NCBI RefSeq assembly: GCF_001953305.1
Contig: NZ_MTFE01000010.1
Coordinates: 1,514,712 to 1,578,711 of the forward strand
Origin: Cnuella takakiae
GTDB taxonomy: Bacteria; Bacteroidota; Bacteroidia; Chitinophagales; Chitinophagaceae
Direction: 5' to 3'
Length of the DNA stretch: 64,000 nucleotides
Shown here: positions 59,554-64,000 of the stretch, in pieces
Layout: each line of letters opens with the position of its first letter
Numbering within the stretch: the first letter of the stretch is position 1
Program-made: the position numbers and the translations under genes
The notes under the pieces: model-generated
Databases searched by the model: none
What the model was told of the DNA's origin: nothing
Seen by the model: the letters and a program-made list of their open reading frames with translations, nothing else

Positions 59554-59613
59554 CAGCAATACAGGAAGGACCGACTGTAATAAAACAGCGTACTTTTAAG
59601 GCTGCACAACACC

Positions 59614-61182
59614 ATGAAACTGCTCTTAACCCTCTCCGCTGTTTTACTTGCTTCCCTGCTCCAGGCCCAGGTGCCCGATGTACAGCACTACGATTTCCAG
59701 CTACAGCTTTCCGACCAACACGATTCCATCAGGGGTGTTGCTACCATCCGTTTCCAGTATACCGATACTTTCTCCTCGGTACGTTTCAACCTGGCGGGGT
59801 TGCAACGTGGAAAAGGTATGCGGGTTAATGAGGTTAGGGCAAAAGACAAGCGCATTGCTTTTTCGCACCAGCAAAACGACCTGTTTATTGATATGCGCGG
59901 GCTGGACCGGCAGCAGCCCGAACAGGAGGTGGTGATTCAGTATGCAGGCATTCCTGCCGATGGCCTCATTATTTCGCGCAACAAATACGGCAGCCGCACC
60001 TTCTTTGCCGACAACTGGCCCAATAGGGCGCACCACTGGCTTCCCTGCAACGACCGCCCTGATGATAAAGCCTCGGTTCGTTTTTCCGTTACTGCCCCGG
60101 CGCATTACCAGGTTATTGCCAATGGCCTGCAGGTGGAAGAAACCAATGCCGGCAAGGGATTGAAGCAAACCGTGTGGCAGGAGCCCACGCCCATTCCCAC
60201 CAAGGTGATGGTGATTGGCGTGGCCGAAATGGCGGTGGGCTTGTTGGACAGTGCTGCCGGTGTGCCGGTATCGGCATGGGTGTACCCGCAGGACCGTGAA
60301 AAAGGATTCAAGGACTTCGCCCTCACCAAAGGCATGCTGGATTATTTCCACCAATATATTGGGCCTTATCCTTTTAAAAAACTGGCCAATGTGCAGTCGC
60401 GTACCCGCTTTGGCGGAATGGAAAACGCCAGTGCCATTTTTTACGAAGAAAATACACCCACCGGCAAGGGTACCCACGAAGACCGTATGGCACACGAAGT
60501 GGCCCACCAGTGGTTTGGCGATATGGTGAGTGAAAAGAGCTTTGCCCATCTTTGGATATCGGAAGGCTTTGCTACTTACTGCACCAATCTTTATTGGGAG
60601 TACAAATACGGCAAAGCCGCGTTTGAAGACCGGCTGCGTGCCGAGCGGCAGCAGGTAGTCGACTTTGTGGCCCACAACAAAACCAGCGTGGTCAATACTA
60701 CCTCCGACCTGCAGTCGCTGCTGAATGCCAACAGCTATGAAAAAGGAGGCTGGTTCCTGCACATGTTGCGCCGCAAGCTGGGCGACGCGGTTTTCCGACA
60801 GGTGTTGCAGGCTTTTTATAAAAACTATGCAGGTGCTAACGCCGATACCCGCGATTTTCAAAAGCTGGCCGAAGAGATCAGCAGGCAAAACCTCCAGCCC
60901 TTTTTCGACCAGTGGCTGTATCATCCCGGCGTGCCGCGTTTGAATATTACCTGGGCACACAGCAGGGGCAAAGTGCAACTGCAGTTGCAGCAAACGGGCG
61001 AAACTATTTACCATTTCCCGTTGGAGCTGGCATTTGTTGACGCCAAGGGAAAACAAACCTTACATCGGATCCAGGTAAACAAGGTAAAGGAACGGTACGA
61101 GTTGCCTTCTCGGGAAAAGCCTACCGTTATCCTGCTGGATCCGAATGTGAATTTGTTGTTTGAAGGAACGATCAGGGAGTGA
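59614..61182 (+). CDS. M1 family metallo-aminopeptidase (secreted)
   Basis: A 522-residue zinc peptidase that removes N-terminal residues from peptides. The signal peptide is LLTLSAVLLASLLQA. The exopeptidase motif GGMENAS (267-273) and the zinc motif HEVAHQWFGD (His294, Glu295, His298) with the third ligand Glu317 in WISEGFATY are intact. The C-terminal part is short, as in single-domain bacterial M1 enzymes. It acts in the periplasm or outside the cell. No T9SS sorting domain is seen. Confidence 0.92.
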   Translation: MKLLLTLSAVLLASLLQAQVPDVQHYDFQLQLSDQHDSIRGVATIRFQYTDTFSSVRFNLAGLQRGKGMRVNEVRAKDKRIAFSHQQNDLFIDMRGLDRQQPEQEVVIQYAGIPADGLIISRNKYGSRTFFADNWPNRAHHWLPCNDRPDDKASVRFSVTAPAHYQVIANGLQVEETNAGKGLKQTVWQEPTPIPTKVMVIGVAEMAVGLLDSAAGVPVSAWVYPQDREKGFKDFALTKGMLDYFHQYIGPYPFKKLANVQSRTRFGGMENASAIFYEENTPTGKGTHEDRMAHEVAHQWFGDMVSEKSFAHLWISEGFATYCTNLYWEYKYGKAAFEDRLRAERQQVVDFVAHNKTSVVNTTSDLQSLLNANSYEKGGWFLHMLRRKLGDAVFRQVLQAFYKNYAGANADTRDFQKLAEEISRQNLQPFFDQWLYHPGVPRLNITWAHSRGKVQLQLQQTGETIYHFPLELAFVDAKGKQTLHRIQVNKVKERYELPSREKPTVILLDPNVNLLFEGTIRE

Positions 61183-61246
61183 GCTTTGTTGCCAAACGAT
61201 AAATCATCACCAGGAACGCTCTTTTAAGCTTGAACTGGTTGTGGAA

Positions 61247-61423
61247 CGTCATTGCGAAGCGCCAATAGTGTTTTGCATTACGCAGCAGTTGGCGGCGCTG
61301 AAGCAATCCCCTGCAATGATAGGGTTGCCCTTTGTGCCCGTTTGGTGGCTTACAGCGGCTGGAGATTGCTTCGGCGCGCAAGTAGCCTTCAGACAGTAGT
61401 AGCGAATGCGCCTCGCAATGACG
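61247..61423. repeat. REP-like long palindromic element, copy B
   Basis: The ends CGTCATTGCGAAGCGCC (61247-61263) and GCGCCTCGCAATGACG (61408-61423) are inverted. The left half matches the reverse complement of copy A at 33 of 38 bases through GGCGGCGCTGAAGCAATCCC. It lies between convergent genes, like copy A, and no real gene is inside. Confidence 0.85.
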
Positions 61424-61524
61424 TTTCGTTGCAGTTAAGGTGTAACCGAGTTATACGGGGGATAGTAAAGATTGATAAACAGGAGCAGACTTACCTGGAA
61501 TACGACCTTACCCAACACCCTAAA

Positions 61525-61559
61525 AGCAAAAAGACCCGGAGCATACACCCCGGGTCCTT
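61525..61559 (-). terminator. Terminator of pdhC
   Basis: On the minus strand AAGGACCCGG faces CCGGGTCTT with one bulge, followed by TTTGCTTTTA. Confidence 0.72.
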
Positions 61560-61599
61560 ATCTGAATTCTTAATCTTAGTCTTAGCCTGAACCTTACTG

Positions 61600-63252
61600 C
61601 TATACCAGCATGGTTACGGGGTTCTCCAGGAAGCGCTTCAGCGTTTGGAGGAAGGCGGCGCCAACGGCACCATCCACGCTGCGGTGGTCGGCACTGAGGG
61701 TAACCTTCATTACATTGGTTACGCCAAAACCGTCGCCCTTGCGTACCACCACTTCCTTGATGCGGCCAACAGCCAGGATAGCGCTGTCGGGCGGGTTGAT
61801 GATGGCGGTAAACTCTTCGATGTCCATCATACCCAGGTTGGAGATGGTGAAGGTGTTGCCCGAGAACTCGTTGGGCTGCAGTTTCTTGGCCTTGGCCTTA
61901 CCTGCCAGTTCTTTGGTCTCCGCAGCAATGGCGCTGAGGGGCTTCTGGTCGGCAAAACGTACCACGGGTACAATCAGTCCGTCTTCGATGGCTACTGCCA
62001 CACCTACGTGAACGTGGTTGTACTGGCGGATATAGTCGCCCATCCAGCTGCTGTTTACAGCGGGGTGCTTGCGCAGGGCCATAGCGGCAGCTTTCACCAC
62101 CATATCGTTGAAGGAAATCTTGGCGGCACTTACCTCGTTCATGGCAGGACGGGCTTCCATAGCCTTGTCCATATTGATTTCCATGGTGAGATAGAAGTGA
62201 GGTGCCGAGAACTTGCTTTCGCCCAGGCGCTTGGCAATTACCTTACGCATTTGCGAGAGGTTGATGTCCTGGTAGCCTTCTTCGCCTGCCACCACGGGAA
62301 CGGGTGCGGCTTTGGGTGCTTCAGCAGCAGCCTGTGGTGCAGCGGCGGGAGCAGCCTGGGGCTTGAAGTTCTCAATGTCGTTGCGGGTAATGCGGCCGCC
62401 ATCGCCGGTGCCGGGTACCTGTGCCAGGTCGATGCCTTTGTCGGCAGCGATCTTTTTAGCCAGGGGCGAAGCCTTGATGCGGCCATCGCCATTGAGGGAA
62501 GCAGCAGGAGCAGTTGCCGCTTGCTGAGTGGCTGTAGCAGCTGGTGCTGCGGCTTGGGATGCAGCCGGGGCGGAAGCTGCAGGAGCCGCAGTAGCTTCAC
62601 CTTTGGAGGCTGCTACAATTGCCTGAACATCTACCTTACCTTCTTCGCCAATAACGCAAAGCAGGTCGTTTACGGCAATCTTCTGGCCTTTGTCGGCACC
62701 GAGGAACAGCACCTTGCCATTTTTATAGCTTTCGAGCTCCATAGTGGCCTTGTCGGTTTCGATCTCGGCCAGCAGGTCGCCTTTTTTTACGTCGTCGCCT
62801 ACCTTTTTATGCCAGGCGGCAATCACACCTTCGGTCATGGTATCGCTCAGGCGGGGCATCAGCACCACCTCTTCCATTTTGGAAAGGTCAAGGGCAGCAG
62901 TTGCCGGTTGCTGGGCTGCGGGTTGGGCGGCAGGAGCAGCTTCAGCAGCAGGAGCTGCCTGGGGAGCTGCAGCTGCGGCGCCACCACCATTTACGTGTGC
63001 GGAAATATCTTCACCTGCCTGGCCGATGATGGCCAGCAAGTCATTTACCTGAAGTTTGCCTCCTTTGTCGGCGCCTACATGCAACAGGATACCATCTTTA
63101 TAGCTTTCCAGTTCCATAGTGGCCTTGTCGGTTTCAATTTCCGCCAACAGGTCGCCTTTCTTAACAGGGTCGCCAACTTTTTTATGCCATGCCGCAATCA
63201 CGCCTTCGGTCATCGTGTCGCTCAGGCGGGGCATTAAGATCACTTCAGCCAT
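61600..63252 (-). CDS. pdhC: Pyruvate dehydrogenase E2, dihydrolipoamide acetyltransferase
   Basis: A 550-residue core enzyme of the pyruvate dehydrogenase complex, which transfers the acetyl group to CoA. Two lipoyl domains carry the lipoylated Lys43 and Lys168, both in EIETDKATMELES. They are joined by Ala/Pro-rich swinging linkers. A peripheral-subunit-binding domain (RIKASPLAKKIAADKGIDL) and the catalytic domain with HRSVDG (His523, Asp527) follow. E1 and E3 genes are not in the window. The near-identical lipoyl domains may come from duplication. Confidence 0.96.
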   Translation of the reverse strand: MAEVILMPRLSDTMTEGVIAAWHKKVGDPVKKGDLLAEIETDKATMELESYKDGILLHVGADKGGKLQVNDLLAIIGQAGEDISAHVNGGGAAAAAPQAAPAAEAAPAAQPAAQQPATAALDLSKMEEVVLMPRLSDTMTEGVIAAWHKKVGDDVKKGDLLAEIETDKATMELESYKNGKVLFLGADKGQKIAVNDLLCVIGEEGKVDVQAIVAASKGEATAAPAASAPAASQAAAPAATATQQAATAPAASLNGDGRIKASPLAKKIAADKGIDLAQVPGTGDGGRITRNDIENFKPQAAPAAAPQAAAEAPKAAPVPVVAGEEGYQDINLSQMRKVIAKRLGESKFSAPHFYLTMEINMDKAMEARPAMNEVSAAKISFNDMVVKAAAMALRKHPAVNSSWMGDYIRQYNHVHVGVAVAIEDGLIVPVVRFADQKPLSAIAAETKELAGKAKAKKLQPNEFSGNTFTISNLGMMDIEEFTAIINPPDSAILAVGRIKEVVVRKGDGFGVTNVMKVTLSADHRSVDGAVGAAFLQTLKRFLENPVTMLV

Positions 63253-63395
63253 GTTCGATTATTTATATATGGTGCGCAGTAAAATGCGGCGTGAAATTAA
63301 GCCAAAACAGTTTACAGGGCGCGGATGATTTTTTTTGTAATGCGATGGGTGTAATTCACCCGTTAACTGGGCTGTAACTTGCCTTTTCCAGGGCA

Positions 63396-64000
63396 TTACA
63401 ACTCCAGGTCAAGCCTTAGTCTTTCCCTTAACTCTTTGATCAACGGGTATTTTTCAATCATGATCTGGTACTGCTGCTTTGCGGAAAGGTGCAGGTCGGC
63501 AGCCACCTCCTCGTCGGGCGATTCCACCACCAGTACCGAAAAAGCTACCGTGCGGTTGCCTAATTCCTTTTGCAGGTACTCGCAGCATTTTCCCCGTTCC
63601 AGTTCCAGGAACTTTTGCTGCAGGTTGTTGGCGGCAGTAGCTTCAAAAGCGCTTTCATCCCGGATGATCAGCTCGGCCATTTTAAAGCTCTGGGCAGCAG
63701 GGTTTTTATCGCTTTCCAATTGGGCAATGAATCGTTCCCAGGCGGCACGCAGGCTTACCGGCTCCAGGGGCACATCGGCCGCAACTTCTTCGGTAACGGT
63801 ATTCATGGCCACATGTTGCCGCATGGCTGCCAGCGATCCCAGTTTGGGCTTGGTAGCAGCGGGCGCAGCAGTTGGGGGGGCAGTAGCCGCTACCGGTTTA
63901 GGAGCCGCCACGGTACGGGGCTGGGGGGGCGGGACGGGTGCTGCCGCAACAGGTTGGGGCCTGGGTGTTTCCACTATCAGCTTAGCCTCGCCGGCAGGGG
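63396..64000 (-). CDS. dnaX: DNA polymerase III gamma/tau subunit, C-terminal part (partial)
   Basis: The frame is open to the right edge, so the gene starts outside the window; only the last 200 or so residues are here. A Pro/Ala-rich linker (APVPPPQPRTVAAPKPVAAT) leads to a C-terminal domain ending KYPLIKELRERLRLDLEL. That end is typical of DnaX in Bacteroidota, where the tau tail binds the polymerase and helicase. The ATPase part is not visible, so the call rests on the tail alone. Confidence 0.7.
   Translation of the reverse strand, partial: PAGEAKLIVETPRPQPVAAAPVPPPQPRTVAAPKPVAATAPPTAAPAATKPKLGSLAAMRQHVAMNTVTEEVAADVPLEPVSLRAAWERFIAQLESDKNPAAQSFKMAELIIRDESAFEATAANNLQQKFLELERGKCCEYLQKELGNRTVAFSVLVVESPDEEVAADLHLSAKQQYQIMIEKYPLIKELRERLRLDLEL

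Noticed and set aside
61645..63237. Plus-strand open frame of 530 codons
   Set aside because: Antisense of pdhC; Gly/Ser/Cys-rich product from the reversed Ala/Pro linkers.

Overview
The window looks like a chromosomal segment of a Bacteroidota bacterium, most likely family Chitinophagaceae. Base composition is moderate (near half G+C by eye). Shine-Dalgarno-like sites are absent, and promoters carry the Bacteroidota -7 signature TAnnTTTG. Type IX secretion (T9SS) genes and cargo, a YifB-type ATPase, PorT and a class I dihydroorotase with the motif DDQVHFREPG all fit that phylum. Nearly all protein genes are housekeeping genes; I see no prophage, transposase, integrase or CRISPR array.

Layout. 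1-5.6 kb: end of an M14 carboxypeptidase, a PAS-only protein, trigger factor, tRNA-Leu(UAG) and the RelA/SpoT enzyme. 5.8-12.4 kb: purA, a very acidic small protein abutting pabB, a lytic transglycosylase, gatA, tatA and rplS. 12.5-18.6 kb: a four-helix-bundle gene bracketed by inverted repeats, rny, an acetyltransferase, and the zapA / coiled-coil / pheT group. 19.5-30.5 kb: dnaB, rsmE, terC, pyrD, a thiolase, a lone response regulator, a DUF2721 protein, an ABC exporter, yifB and a 56-residue lipoprotein-like gene. 30.7-34.6 kb: a compact UbiA / type III polyketide synthase / methyltransferase / flavoprotein operon, the one clear specialised-metabolism locus. 34.6-37.6 kb: a CoA-binding protein, a YkuK-like protein, engB and ubiE. 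37.7-47.4 kb: a T9SS block with two large type A cargo proteins, porT and a type B (CHU_C) cargo protein. 47.7-64 kb: pdxJ, an MBL hydrolase, a 7TMR-DISM histidine kinase, a desaturase, an AI-2E family transporter, a Wzi/RemB-like outer membrane protein, pyrC, a MutS-like ATPase, an unknown secreted protein, an M1 aminopeptidase, pdhC and the end of dnaX.

The most striking structure is between the genes. Many intergenic spaces are bounded by long inverted repeats made of short repeated words. The arms often run exactly from the stop codon of one gene to the start or stop codon of the next (dnaB|rsmE 34 of 35 matches; engB|ubiE 45 of 45; pyrC|mutS-like; ABC|yifB; pyrD|thiolase; CHU_C protein|pdxJ). 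The same word families recur at distant loci. One such pair of arms encloses the four-helix-bundle gene between rplS and rny. A separate REP-like palindromic element occurs twice, in opposite orientation, about 60 kb apart. These repeats, the polyketide operon, an SSB-like acidic tail on DnaB and a 16-bp motif shared upstream of the two T9SS cargo genes are the points most worth following up.
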